Origin: Aspidiotus rigidus
Lineage: Eukaryota; Arthropoda; Insecta; Hemiptera; Diaspididae
Assembly: GCA_035079385.1 (NCBI GenBank)
Contig: JAVHKY010000052.1
Location: 6,882,001-6,946,000 of the forward strand
Direction: 5' to 3'
Length of the DNA: 64,000 bases
Positions 1 through 10,499 of the stretch are shown here, piece after piece; position 1 is the stretch's first letter; the number at the start of each line of letters is the position of its first letter. The notes under the pieces are model-generated. The model had not been told where the DNA came from. It made no database searches and worked only from the letters and a program-made list of their open reading frames with translations. The translations under genes and the position numbers were made by a program.

Positions 1-1071
1 TTTATTCTTTCTCTGTCGCATTCTATTTTGATAGGGGGGGGGTTCAGATAGGTTCAAAAATTCAAATTGTGTGATGATTTTTTCGTATCTTCCCTCATCT
101 TCATCGAAATCGCATTCAGTACTATTCACTATCACAGTTTTGTTACCTAAACCTTCGATATTCTTCGATACTTTCTCAACTTTTTCCCCAGCAGTCAACA
201 TTTTAGCTGCACATTCGAGAATTATTTCTCGAGGATTCTTTTTACATCCGACTAAACCGATACCTATTACTGGATCCTTTTCCAAGAATACTAATACTTG
301 CTCTCTAAAAATACCGACCATTTTATTCCTCACTGCATCACTGAATCCAAAAAGACATTCAGTGGCGAGATTCTCAACTACAATGTAATTTATTTCAATT
401 GTAATCTCACATTTTGTTACAGAGCATATTAGTTTTGTTTCTATTCGAGCTAAACCCCTTACGTCGAGGCGACCATTATTTGCTGACCTGAGTCTCAACC
501 ATGGAATTGGACTAATGATAGGACGATCCTTTACATTCATTCGATCTAGTATCTTATCGAAAAAAACACCTTGTATTGCAGTCACTCTACACCCTGTGTC
601 AAATTTTGAAATAAATCGCGTTGGTCCCATTCTCATGATCATTTTCATCTCATCAGGCCTTAGAACGTCATCAATATCTATCTCAATTAATTGTGATTCC
701 TGTTCTTCGATATTACAAGCTAGGATTTCTCTAAATTGGGACTCTTTCGTTATTTGAGAGACATAGCTTCGAATATTATAACATATACTATCTAATAATT
801 CGTGAGTCCAAGAGTTCGTTTGACCACTCCCTAGTATTCTAAATACTCTACATCTAAATCTCAAATTATCTTTACTTATGTATTTTATTTCATTGGCTGT
901 TCGGCAGCTTGAGAGAAAATGATACAGGACGTTTATAAATCTTACATTTGCATGATGTTTATTCTTATGAACCCTATCCCTGATTTCCAGATTCATTTTT
1001 CTAAGGTTAGTAACAGTTTGATCATCGGGATTGGACCGCAGACTGGTGAAACAAATATTATTAATTTTGTA
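1..1071 (-). CDS. Retropepsin-like aspartic protease segment of a retrotransposon polyprotein (partial)
   Basis: This minus-strand frame is open without a stop from 1071 down to base 1, so it is easily missed as an edge-truncated ORF. It has no obvious start and is best read as a continuation of the upstream gag-SGNH frame by a -1 shift. The first roughly 70 codons continue the SGNH-like domain (Asn- and Arg-rich helix around 1010-950). At 609-589 the sequence Lys-Phe-Asp-Thr-Gly-Cys matches the DTG catalytic motif of retropepsins. About 80 residues later, Cys-Leu-Phe-Gly-Phe-Ser-Asp fits the hydrophobic-hydrophobic-Gly motif near the end of the fold. The protein continues past base 1, probably toward reverse transcriptase. 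Protease identity rests on the motif pair only. Confidence 0.65.
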
Positions 1072-1565
1072 TTAAATTCAGTAATTAGCAACTCAATGAT
1101 CTCATCTATCTGAGTCCTTATTTCATTCATCTCTACTAACCTTTTTCCTTCGATTTGATCGGACCCAATAAATATCATCACGTATGGCATAATTCTATTA
1201 TCTTCGCTTCTCAGTCTGGCCTTTCTAATTCTCACTAATAAGTCTTCAATTGTTAGATGTTTTTCTAAAAATGGCTTTGACCCTTTCATATCATACGTAA
1301 AATCAGTTACATGTCCCGCAACTTGAGCGCACATTGTATCACCTATCAATTCAAAATTCATCCATTTCAAAGAGTTACTATCATCCTTGATTTTGGACCT
1401 TTCATCGATTTTCCCTATTTCATCAAAATTAGTTGATTCATCGATTTTTAAGACTTCATCTATTATCCCTACTTCATCGAATTTAATTGATTCATCGAAT
1501 TTTAAGACTTCATCGAAATTAGTTGATTCATCGAATTTTGAGACTTCATCGAAATTAATTGATTG
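993..1565 (-). CDS. SGNH-hydrolase-like domain downstream of gag, behind an in-frame UAG
   Basis: This segment is in the same frame as gag (1566-3446) and begins right after gag's TAG. The first part (1563-1383) encodes a repeat with eight (Phe/Ile)-Asp-Glu units. The globular part starts near 1370 and shows an SGNH-like order of blocks: a beta strand ending Ile-Gly-Asp-Thr near 1350 (the GDSL position), Phe-Ile-Gly-Ser-Asp-Gln-Ile near 1190-1150 (the GxND position), then a helix and a strand ending in Ser-Pro-Val near 1040. The nucleophile position is Thr instead of Ser and the GxND block reads GSDQ, so hydrolase activity is doubtful. The element at 61.1-62.3 kb has the same Thr and a GADQI block. 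The domain appears to continue after 1020 in the -1 frame. Fold assignment is inference from motifs. Confidence 0.5.
   Translation of the reverse strand, partial: QSINFDEVSKFDESTNFDEVLKFDESIKFDEVGIIDEVLKIDESTNFDEIGKIDERSKIKDDSNSLKWMNFELIGDTMCAQVAGHVTDFTYDMKGSKPFLEKHLTIEDLLVRIRKARLRSEDNRIMPYVMIFIGSDQIEGKRLVEMNEIRTQIDEIIELLITEFNTKLIIFVSPVCGPIPMIKLLLTLEK
1383..1563 (-). repeat. Coding minisatellite rich in Phe-Asp-Glu
   Basis: The plus strand repeats blocks such as acttcatcgaaatt and gattcatcgaatttta at intervals of about 18 and 36 bases. On the minus strand each unit reads (Phe/Ile)-Asp-Glu plus three variable residues. It forms a flexible acidic linker between gag and the SGNH-like domain. 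Confidence 0.8.
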
Positions 1566-1568
1566 CTA
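1558..1568 (-). promoter_or_regulatory. Candidate stop-codon readthrough site (UAG CAA UCA)
   Basis: On the minus strand the gag stop reads TAG CAA TCA. This fits UAG-CAR-YYA, the tobamovirus-type leaky stop context. The downstream frame stays open and encodes the SGNH-like domain. The alternative is a CAG to TAG point mutation. The related element at 59.7 kb has no stop at this domain junction. Confidence 0.45.
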
Positions 1569-3446
1569 TTCGTTTTTCGGATTCTTGCCACTCGCACTTT
1601 CTTTCGGCTCTTTCTTGACGCTTACTGTCGGTAGGGTTTTCTCTTTCCTATCATTCTTCGAATTATTTGCTCGTCTATCAATATTAGATTTTATTTGATA
1701 TACTCCTCCTACAGACTCTTCATCGGTATTTACGGTACTTTCTGATTCATCTGATTTATCGTTCAAAGTATCTTCATTCTCTTCGTTTTCATCGAATGAT
1801 AAATTTTCAGACACTGCATCTACGCTTACCTTCTTTTTATAATTTTTGGGATTAAACTTGGTCTTTTTTATCTCATTCGTTTTATTAGTCTTTTCTTTCG
1901 CCTCGATCCTCTTTTGTCGCTCATACTGTGGATTTTCTATTGCCTCCTGATACTCTCTAATCTGGCTTAGCAACGAAGTCATCGATTTTGGTGACGATCT
2001 ACCTACATATTTGTGAAATTTATCGGGTAATTTAGTATGGATTCTTTGTACCAAACGCCTTTCACCCTCCTCACTCCCGTACTTCGTTGATCTCAGCAGA
2101 TTGTACCAGCGTTGGGCGTACGTCGCAGTATCACCATTCTTTTCGCGATTTTCATATTCACCTTTTAAGAACTGCTTTTTATATCTATTTTGAGTATCGT
2201 TACCCCAATATGTCCTAATGATAAACGCAGAGGCATCGTTAATCGACCTATACCGTAGTGCATTTCTTCGAATTTCATCCCCCGCGCTCTTAGTGTAAGG
2301 GTTCATATTGATCAACTGTCCAAACGTTCTTATTCGTTCCGAATTGTTTTGTACTTGATTCATCACAACTTCTTTCACTTCGGATAAAAATTCAAAGGGG
2401 TCTCTCGTTTCATTCGGGTCTGTTAGATCCCAGTTTAAAATTTGATTATGCATCTTCATTATATCAGGGCCCTTGCCAGTGAAACGGGGTCCCTCGTCTC
2501 CTAATCGCGCTATCGTTTGATTCATAATTTCGTCGTTTTGTCGTTGATAATAGTCGGAGTCATTTTCAGAATCATAATTTCTTCTCTCATTTCTCGGACG
2601 CCTACGATTTTCACGACGATTGGGAGGATTACTGCGAAAGTCTCGAGAGTCTCTTCTACCATTGCTTCGATTACTACTGTTTGTTTCGCTTGAACTCGAA
2701 TCTGAGGGACTTGGAGAGCTACCATTTCTACCTTCATTTCTGTAGTTATTAGACAAATTATGACTGTGATTCTCTCTCCAATTATTCGTTTCGTTCCTAT
2801 ATAAGTCGCTATTGCTTCGATTATGTACATTCGTCGATTCGCTCCTCAGATTAATTCTCGTATTTCCCTTCGTCCATTTTTGGCGCTGATCAGTCAAACT
2901 TCTGTCAGCGTATCTCATATCGTCAACTCCTCGAACCGATTTATTTAAAATATCACTAGGATCCTCGATCATACCAGTAGAGTGTCCCACTGGCGGTACG
3001 TTTGATACAAAACCTACAGAATTACGGGTCTGAGACTGGGCCTCTTCTCTCATTTTTCTATTTTCTTCACGAAGAGTTTCGATCTCATTCTTAAACTCGT
3101 TTAATTTTTCTTCAATAGCTTTTTCACGAGATCTCATTTTCTTTCTCAACTCCTCGTTTTTCGCTTCAGATGCGATAAGTTGCTTCGAAGTAGCTTCTAA
3201 ACTCACGCTTGCCTTTACAAGTTTTTCGTTCATTTTATTAAGCTCATCTTTCCCCTCGACATTCTTAGCAGGACTAGTTGCGGGAACTTCTTCATTTATT
3301 ACCGGGGTCGTACTCTCACCTTTCTTGTCAGTCATTTCGATAGACGCGGATTCTTTTCCTTCAAAAAAAATCGACACTTCTTGAGTCTCAGTATTCTTAC
3401 TATTTGTTTTGGCTTTCGTCGATTTACTCCTGGTATTTAAATGCAT
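1566..3446 (-). CDS. gag: Gag-like protein of the LTR retrotransposon
   Basis: 626 codons starting at an ATG at 3446-3444. Residues about 1-60 are Ser/Thr/Lys/Glu-rich. Residues about 60-125 are strongly Lys/Glu/Leu-patterned and should form a coiled coil. Residues about 170-290 are rich in Asn, Arg and Ser, like a nucleic-acid-binding linker. From about 290 to 520 an alpha-helical, capsid-like domain with conserved Trp and Tyr (Asn-Trp-Asp-Leu-Thr, Gln-Arg-Trp-Tyr-Asn) resembles retrotransposon capsids. The tail is Lys-rich and then Asp/Glu/Ser-rich. There is no CCHC zinc knuckle. The stop is TAG followed by CAA TCA, which matches the leaky UAG-CAR-YYA context, and the frame stays open beyond it for another 190 codons. 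The gene may therefore make both Gag and a Gag-SGNH readthrough product. Family assignment is inference from composition, order and neighbours. Confidence 0.7.
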   Translation of the reverse strand: MHLNTRSKSTKAKTNSKNTETQEVSIFFEGKESASIEMTDKKGESTTPVINEEVPATSPAKNVEGKDELNKMNEKLVKASVSLEATSKQLIASEAKNEELRKKMRSREKAIEEKLNEFKNEIETLREENRKMREEAQSQTRNSVGFVSNVPPVGHSTGMIEDPSDILNKSVRGVDDMRYADRSLTDQRQKWTKGNTRINLRSESTNVHNRSNSDLYRNETNNWRENHSHNLSNNYRNEGRNGSSPSPSDSSSSETNSSNRSNGRRDSRDFRSNPPNRRENRRRPRNERRNYDSENDSDYYQRQNDEIMNQTIARLGDEGPRFTGKGPDIMKMHNQILNWDLTDPNETRDPFEFLSEVKEVVMNQVQNNSERIRTFGQLINMNPYTKSAGDEIRRNALRYRSINDASAFIIRTYWGNDTQNRYKKQFLKGEYENREKNGDTATYAQRWYNLLRSTKYGSEEGERRLVQRIHTKLPDKFHKYVGRSSPKSMTSLLSQIREYQEAIENPQYERQKRIEAKEKTNKTNEIKKTKFNPKNYKKKVSVDAVSENLSFDENEENEDTLNDKSDESESTVNTDEESVGGVYQIKSNIDRRANNSKNDRKEKTLPTVSVKKEPKESASGKNPKNE

Positions 3447-5043
3447 TTATTTCAACCGAAACTAATATAGGGATTCTTTCCTTACTTTCTCGTATTCAGA
3501 CAGAATCACGCAAGCCACTCTAAATATAGATAGAATATTCCTAGTGTTCAGGTCAAACCCTCCTTCAGTATGAGAGATAAGGTATGAGCTTCGGTATAGA
3601 TCTTTACTAAACAAAATTTCCTTAGATTTCTTCGAAATTTGAGTTACCGTATTTTTTTTTTTTTTTTTTTTTTTTTTTCAAAAGAAAAATAAAGTAAAGA
3701 CGATAAAAAAAAAATATTACGCGTGAACGTGAATACGGTTTGACGAACGGTTTATAGATTGCAGTTTAGACGATATTTCATACGAGTGAACCTTACCCCT
3801 CTACAATATTCAATCTATGATTTGCTTCGTACCACGTGTTCTTCGTTCAATGCAGTTCTTCGAAGTCGTTTTCGATTTAACTCAGAATTCGTAGTATTTT
3901 TCCGTTTCTGACCACCTGTTTTTCTTCGATCACCTTCCGAGTTCGTCGATTCATTGATCGTGATATTTTCCTGCCTCTCGCATTCGATACGTTCTCTAAA
4001 GGGAATAAATACAGTTATCTGTAGATTACCGTTCATTCGATATATTTTACGCCTATCTAGAGAAAGATATTTTAAACAAGTTCCTTCGATATGATCTCTG
4101 CCTATCTTTGTTTATCTGCTAAGTTTTTCGTCGTTTCTACCAATACGTATCGTCATCCCACTTCGGCATATCTTGGATAGTTAGTGCGGTGAAATTTTCT
4201 ATGTTCGAATTCGATCTTTCTTTGTTGATACCAGTTTGAGGCGGCTTTCTCAAATCCAATCTCTTTGTTGAACAATAGTGAGCAGAGATCTCAGCAGTAC
4301 ATTTTCATCTGAAACAGACATTAGACAGACGACACGAGGCGACACATATTTCTTTTTACCTCAAACTGGGAAGTGAATGTTTCATCCAAATCTTCGTAAT
4401 CGATACTACTTCAGAATTTCATCTGAATTGGATATTGATTTTGTGAAAATCACGCTGTGCAACAAACTGGAAATCTTCGTAATCGTAAATCACCAAAAGA
4501 AAAAAAAAACTAATCAATAAATACTCAATGTCTTATCCGTATGCGAATAGTCATAAAGTTAGTGGTTTGAAACACACGTTGTCCGGTTTCTTCGGGACTA
4601 TAGGATAGCTAGCGCTCTAAGTGGGGTGATCTGCTTAGATAGCCAATCACCGATCTCTAACACTGTATAACATCGTCGCAATGCTATACCCACGTTGTAG
4701 TATCGTCTCCGGCAGTAGGATTTTTCTTGTCTAATCCTGCTGCTGTTGTTGCTGCTTCGACTATCTCTGATATGCACACGGCACCGATTTTACTACCCGC
4801 GCTTGCCGGTATAGTCTACCCCAGAGCTGCACATGTGCGTCGTTGTCTACTCTACATAAAATTTCAATGTTCGAGAACCTTCCATTCTACTGGAGATATC
4901 ATGTTTATCACTTCCATATCTACGGTAGATTACGGGGTAAAGAGGAAGTATTCGACAGCGTTTCTTCCCTTCAATTCTTTTGCACACGGTACTCGTCGAC
5001 TAGATGATGAAATTCCCGTGTTTTACCTATTCTCTTATGAAAG

Positions 5044-5085
<42 letters not shown>

Positions 5086-6599
5086 GACCACTATCTTTCT
5101 ATTCTTAATTCAGGCTTATTTAGGTATGTTACGAAGTAACAAAGAAATTAAAGAAAAATCTTTTTGTAGCCTGATTTTCTCTTCGAAATTTTACGTATCG
5201 ATAGTGCACGAAAATCTCTTCAATAATTTCGTCTCAGCGCATCGAATTTCTCTTATTCTTCGTGATTCTTCGACAGTCTAATTCATGAGATTTCTATCTA
5301 TTTTTCGATAAATTAAGTTATCAAGCAGAATTTCTTCGATTTCTTCGATACTAGCTCAAGGCTCCTCTTTGATTCGACACTAAATCTAGTTCAAACTAGT
5401 CTTCGATAATATAGACCTAAATTTTCTTCGACCTACTTGAGCTAGGCTAGCACATACGTGCTTAATGCGTAAGCTACTCGAAAAGAGAGACTGGACGAGA
5501 GTCCGAAAGGTGAAGATCTTGTCTTCGGATAAAAAAAGTATATTAAAAAAAAAAATAATAATAAAATAATAATAATAAAAAAAAGGGGGTGAGGCACAAT
5601 ATCTCCTCAAAAGAAAGTCAACAATTTTAAATAAACCATGAGTGTAGACGAAACATCGTACTGGAATACTTATACCCATTGTTTGAGGGTCTTCTGACTT
5701 TGGCCAGGAGGATTGCAACAAGCCGACATTGTATTTGCGTCACACGGCCATCGATGTGACGGAGGATTTGTGAAAAGAAAAGTTTTCAGTGTAGATTGGA
5801 CCAAGGTCTTCACTACCAAAGAAAGCACAAAAACTTTCGAAATTAAACAGTGAGATGTGCTTTGAAACAAACTGTCAGTCCCTGTTCCTTTTTATAACTG
5901 ATATACGAACCTCGAACCTGCCTCTAGGGCGTTCTTCGATACTGAATCATTCTCGGAGACACACTTGTCTAACTGATCGATGCAGAGACAGAATCAAGGA
6001 GCCATTCGTGTATATGGACCCTTTTTGACCATGTCGCATTCCGCTCGCACGAGTGAGGGAGAGCGGGTTTCCGGACACCTGATTCACCTCGGGAACTATA
6101 ACGTACAAGATGCAGGAATACGCACAGCCTGAGACACCTACGGTCCCTTACAGCGGTGGATTTACCTAGGCGATTCATGCATCGCTTTCGGCTGTGGGCG
6201 CCATGTGTGTCAAAGCACACAACTTCGTCGATTTCCCATCCGCCTAACCGATCGAAGTATTTGAGGGTACGGACATCAAAAAGGACATTATCAGTGAAGA
6301 TATAGGAAACCTGTAGTCTACGAAAGGAAAACTCCTTCGTAAAAATTTGGAAAAGGAAAATTTGGACACATTCTGGTTTGTCACGAAAAGAGACGAAACC
6401 AGAGTGGGATTTACGACACTACGAGCAGCGACAACACCTCATGCAGTTGCACATGGGAGCGTGCCCCCATGCTACCCTGACGTTAACAAGATATTTATTT
6501 GTGACTTCAAACATGACATGTGTTGTCTAAGCTGCCGCTTAGTAGCCACACGAGACCAAAAACACACACACAGCCCTAAGGTCGTGAGTGCATCTCCAG
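3447..6599 (-). other. Long 5' leader between primer-binding site and gag
   Basis: About 3.1 kb without a recognisable coding region. It contains a T tract at about 3652-3678, a (GA)n tract at about 5047-5088, an A/T-rich low-complexity tract at about 5528-5585, and many copies of the short word ttcgat. Short open frames on both strands (for example 4727-5281 plus) look like chance: they have low-complexity composition and no family resemblance. Confidence 0.5.
3815..4036 (-). CDS. Small basic ORF upstream of gag
   Basis: A 73-codon minus-strand ORF rich in Arg, Lys, Asn and Thr, lying 370 bases upstream of gag on the same strand. It could be an upstream ORF in the leader or a remnant of a small nucleic-acid-binding protein. 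I do not recognise it, and its length is within chance expectation. Confidence 0.2.
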   Translation of the reverse strand: MNGNLQITVFIPFRERIECERQENITINESTNSEGDRRKTGGQKRKNTTNSELNRKRLRRTALNEEHVVRSKS

Positions 6600-6617
6600 G
6601 CCCCACGTTGGGCGCCA
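6600..6617 (-). other. Primer-binding site, tRNA-Lys(CUU) type
   Basis: The minus strand reads TGGCGCCCAACGTGGGGC, 18 bases complementary to the 3' end of insect tRNA-Lys(CUU) including its CCA. Because CCA is not encoded in eukaryotic tRNA genes, a match that includes it marks a reverse-transcription primer site rather than a tRNA gene. It fixes the orientation (minus) and the inner edge of the 5' LTR at about 6618-6625. Confidence 0.8.
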
Positions 6618-7645
6618 GAAAAGTTTAAGGTTAGGTTTACGTGATGTAACAGGGTATGAGTAGAGGCATACGAGTAGCAACACACAAACCCAGACAATAT
6701 GACTTTATAATTTATTGACACGGCTCTACCAAGGTAGACGAGACTTGAGACAAAAGTTCGTACTTTATCGAAACGTCGTAACTGAATCTAAGCTTTAGAC
6801 TAATCACAACCAACATCAGATAGTATCCGACTCTTACCTCAATTCCTCTTCACCTTAGAGGACCAGCCCTGACTAGCTCAATCGGGGCGAGCATGAATAC
6901 ATCTTCTGAAGGCGTGAGTAACTGAAGATAGACCACAGTCAGTTTTTGGTTCACCTTTTGAAATCACGTAGACTATACGAAATATCTTGTTAATTGAGGC
7001 TAGTGTTATCGCTAATACGGGCTCTACTTACCCGTCAAACACGAGAAAATAGTTTGTCGTAGTGATCATAAATCTCGATCGAAAAATAAGAAGATTAAAC
7101 AATATAAACTCCGCTCATTCGGTGTAGTATATGAACAAGCTTTCTAATCAACCTGAAAAGTAAACAAGGGTTGTACAAGCCAACCGGACATGCCTAGAGA
7201 GGAGGGGACTAAGGGTAACCTAAAATAAAATTTGGAAAATAGGGCCGAAAGAATCATTCGTTGATAGTTTGCAGACAGCAGCATTGCTCTTCTACACATT
7301 CACCTTCATGTCTAATTCATAGGATCTTGAAAATTCTCTGAAAAATCAACTATCACTGCTCATCGACTGAAAAGATAGGAATCGACTCTTCGAATACAGG
7401 TAGATATTTACATTATTATTATATGAAAAGACACAGCCAATGACAACGTATATGTAAACGATAAATTCGTACACAACGCAGTGAGTGGGATTCGTCGCAG
7501 TGAGTGGGATTCGTCGAATAATCATTGAATAATAGATAAGTAAATTTGATAGCAATTTTAATTCTTCGATCTTACTGCTATTCTTGATTCCGAATGACTT
7601 TTGGTTCATTTTCCCTTCGTCGATACTGATGGTAAAGCATAATGT
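6618..7645 (-). other. Probable 5' LTR and flank, outer edge unresolved
   Basis: The LTR should start immediately upstream (minus sense) of the primer-binding site. No second LTR copy is in the window, so its length cannot be measured. The plus-strand edge next to the PBS reads agaaaagtttaaggttagg, without an obvious TG...CA end. A 19-bp perfect tandem duplication (cgcagtgagtgggattcgt) occupies 7477-7514. Confidence 0.35.
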
Positions 7646-8454
7646 AGACGATTGTTCTTAGTTCGATTAAAGATCAATCCAATTTCGCACTCCGATAAAT
7701 ATCCTCGAAACTCGTGTGCGATCGATTTACACGGCACCACGTATAAATTCGAAATAATTATCCTGGGGGTCCGGGGCACGAATCCCTTTACCCAGTCTGA
7801 TATCTTAAAGATTACACACGAAATTGAAACTTCCGAGTGGGCTTTGGTACGATACCAACTTGTGCGATTTCTGATCGATAATATATAAAATATTGATGGT
7901 AATTCGATCTTCGAAAATTAAATATAATTTTTACTAACATATCGACGTTTCAAATCAGAATATGTTTTCGCTCTAAATAAAACACCCTCATCGGACCACG
8001 TTGGTAGGTCATCCGCCTTGCCCTAACGACGGCACATCGAAAAAAGGTGGAGCACGTTGAAATCGCGTATACGAGCGATGATTCTTCTTCGAAAAATTTA
8101 CATCCTTCGACGTCGAAGGTCCGCACATACACTCTGTTCATCAGCGAGCCGAAGCTCACCGATGAACCTCAAAAATTCACTCGTATACGCTCACCGTATA
8201 CGCTCACCGCAATAGATTGTGGCGGAGATGCGATAGTGGGAGAGGAAGGAAAGACAAGGATAGGTATCTGATAAGGATTGACAAAACGGGGAAGTAGGAA
8301 AAATACCTTCGCTACACGGCGGTAGGCTAAGAGATAATGTGGATACACGAAAGTAATTTATACTACTGCATCTCCGCACCAATACTATCGCAGTGCGTGC
8401 ATCGATAAAAAAAACTACCTACTCGAAAGTTCGCTCCACGTAATTGTTGCTACA
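7646..8454. other. Unassigned intergenic sequence
   Basis: No gene supported. Short ORFs at 7652-7888 (+) and 8047-8271 (+) show no family signature. A 13-bp unit cgtatacgctcac is tandemly duplicated at 8182-8207. Confidence 0.5.
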
Positions 8455-9310
8455 TCACAAATGCAAGAATCATTGCGAGAGTCACTCCCTCTCTTTAAAT
8501 TAAATACCAATGACCTGTCCATCATATCAAATATTTGTAGAATGAACATTAAAACTCAGTTTATAAATTCTATCACTATGACGTCACATCAACTGTTAAC
8601 AGAGTAAAAATACCTACAATCCAATAAGGAAACCTGAATTTTGTTTTAATTTAGGCTACGAGTCATCTAATTCTGTCCAAACTGCTACGAGACTATAATA
8701 GTTGTTTCTGCGATCTTTGCAAATTGATATTTCGATAACTCCCAATATGATTAACCGTAACCTACAGAATCGTATTACCTCAATTGGAAACGCGCTGAAG
8801 AATTACTATCAATTAATCGTCGAAAAAATTGTTGGTACCCATCTTCAGATTGAGACAATAACTTATCTAAGTCTCGAAAAAATCCATCCGGTAGTTTTGG
8901 AGGAGATCTGCGGAAAAAAAATTTCTGTCAGCGTAAATATAGGCCTACATAAAAAAAAACTGATTTTTTTCATGCTGAAAATAATATAGTGCACTTCCAA
9001 TTCCTGGCATCTCTTAAAGCTACCTCCAGCTGCTATTCCTCACGTGCACTCATAAATTGTATTCACGGCTATCATCACCATTTTCTATGCAAACTCCATC
9101 CCAAGATTACTCGTGGCTATTAGTAAGATGCTACTCGTAATAGTGAAAATTTTTTCAAAAAAGTGAAAATTTCTACTCATCCGATTCTCAAAAAAATTGC
9201 AGGTGCACATCTTCAGATATAATGCTACAATATGGATGAGTTTCAAAAAAATCCATCGGGTAGTTCTGGAGGAGTTCCACGGACAAAAAATCTTATACAT
9301 ATATATAGGT
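8455..9310. repeat. Left outer arm of a large inverted repeat
   Basis: Three stretches match the reverse complement of the 22.8-24.9 kb region: 8455-8705 with 24602-24898 (about 90% identity by eye, the left copy lacking about 45 bases), 8985-9090 with 24380-24530, and 9110-9310 with 22775-23140. The last unit is itself a dispersed repeat: a diverged copy lies at 8820-8935 and two tandem copies on the right side. The outermost ends read cacaaatgcaa (left) and, reverse-complemented, cacaatgcaaa (right). No target-site duplication was seen. Confidence 0.7.
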
Positions 9311-9349
9311 ATACTTTCCTATTGCTAAGGTATCTCTTTGGGTTCTTGA

Positions 9350-9625
9350 ATAACGGTACGGCACCAAAAAAAAAAAAACGTTAAGGCACCAAAAAATGCT
9401 GCCCTAACGTTTTCGCCTGAAAATCATTGGAAAATACTCCTGGTGCTCTGAACGTGTAAAAATGCAAAGTTGCTCTGGTGCCATAACGACTATAATACTC
9501 ACCCTATATATAGTTTAGTTCCGCCTGTTTGTAACTCAGAGTGCGCTCGTGCATATACAAATTGATGTTAGATAACGTGAAGGCACCTTGGAAATTATAG
9601 TATTGACCATCTGTTCGGCACCACG
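9350..9625. repeat. Cluster of GGCACC motifs, left
   Basis: Five occurrences of GGCACC or its complement in contexts like ttaaggcacca and cggcaccacg. They are matched in opposite orientation by the cluster at 13240-13355 (ggtgccttaa, acgtggtgccg). The two clusters bracket the foldback array. Confidence 0.4.
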
Positions 9626-10499
9626 TAGGCGCTTCGTCTGCCAGAATTACGGCAACAGCGCAATTACGTTCGTTTCTTTTTTTTTCTCCTTCCTTTCCAT
9701 TGCTTCTATTTTTTTTCTCTCTCCTTTTGTGTTTTCTTATGAAAATGTGCTCGACCACTCTACTAACGCGAGTGATGCGAGATTTTGTATATGTAAGTTG
9801 AAAATGCCAGATGGGATTTTTGAAAATCCGTTGTTTTTACAGTGCGTTCAGATTTGTACGGATTTTTTCCTTCATAAAATTTTTTTGTGTTCAGGGTTTT
9901 AGATCGTTTACTCATCTGTAATCTTCGAAATTTTTCCTGATACCAAAGTGAAATTTAGCGCCAAAGTCTGAAAAAAGTACCAAAGACCCTATGAAGCTTC
10001 AAAACAGCAGGGCGGGCTCAAGGAGGGTCAAAATTCGCCAAATAAAAAATCCTGTAATCGCCAAAATCTTTCTTGATTCCAAATCAAATGAAATTTTGAG
10101 CCTAGTTCAAAAAAAAAAAAAAGCTAAAATGACACTTCGAGGATTCGAAGTAAAAGTACAAGCCAGAACAGAGTAGATATGCTTCCAAAATGAAGAGTCA
10201 ACGTCAAAATAAAAAAGAACCATATTCTTCCAAATTATTTTCGCAATTGAAATTTATAGAGGAGCTTGTACTGTCATGAACTCATGGTCAGAAATTTTGA
10301 AACAGGCCCTGTGCTGAACACAGCAGGTACCAACATAATTTGTTGCACTAGCAAAGAGAGAATGAATTTTCTTTGAAGCTCGCCCTTTGCTGTAAACACA
10401 CAAAGAGAGATGGACTACATCCCTGCACATATTTAAAGCGGGTGAATGTGAGAAAACTATCGTGGGGAGACAAAAAAGTGAGTAGTCTCATGTAGCTTG
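9626..10499. other. Unassigned sequence left of the foldback array
   Basis: AT-rich, with no gene supported. Short ORFs at 9588-9902 and 9991-10176 (+) have low-complexity composition only. Confidence 0.4.

Larger units (their letters stand above)
1..7645 (-). mobile_element. LTR retrotransposon, 5' portion (gag-SGNH-protease type), truncated by window edge
   Basis: A minus-strand LTR retrotransposon. Reading 5' to 3' on the minus strand there is a tRNA-Lys-type primer-binding site at 6617-6600, a leader of about 3.1 kb, gag at 3446-1566, an SGNH-like domain at 1565-993 and a retropepsin-like protease from 1071 to the window edge. Reverse transcriptase, integrase and the 3' LTR would lie outside the window, so Ty3/Gypsy versus another superfamily cannot be decided. 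The outer edge of the 5' LTR is not resolved: 7645 is only an estimate of where element-like sequence ends. A related but plus-strand element lies at 59.7-62.4 kb. Confidence 0.75.

Noticed and set aside
4727..5281. 184-codon plus-strand ORF
   Set aside because: It runs through a (GA)n tract, opposes the retrotransposon, and has no domain-like features.
6860..6905. tRNA-Lys-like 5' half (agctcaatcgg...gagcatga) near the primer-binding site
   Set aside because: It resembles an A box, but no anticodon arm or B box follows, and the nearby tRNA 3' match (6600-6617) lies upstream and includes CCA, fitting a primer-binding site instead.
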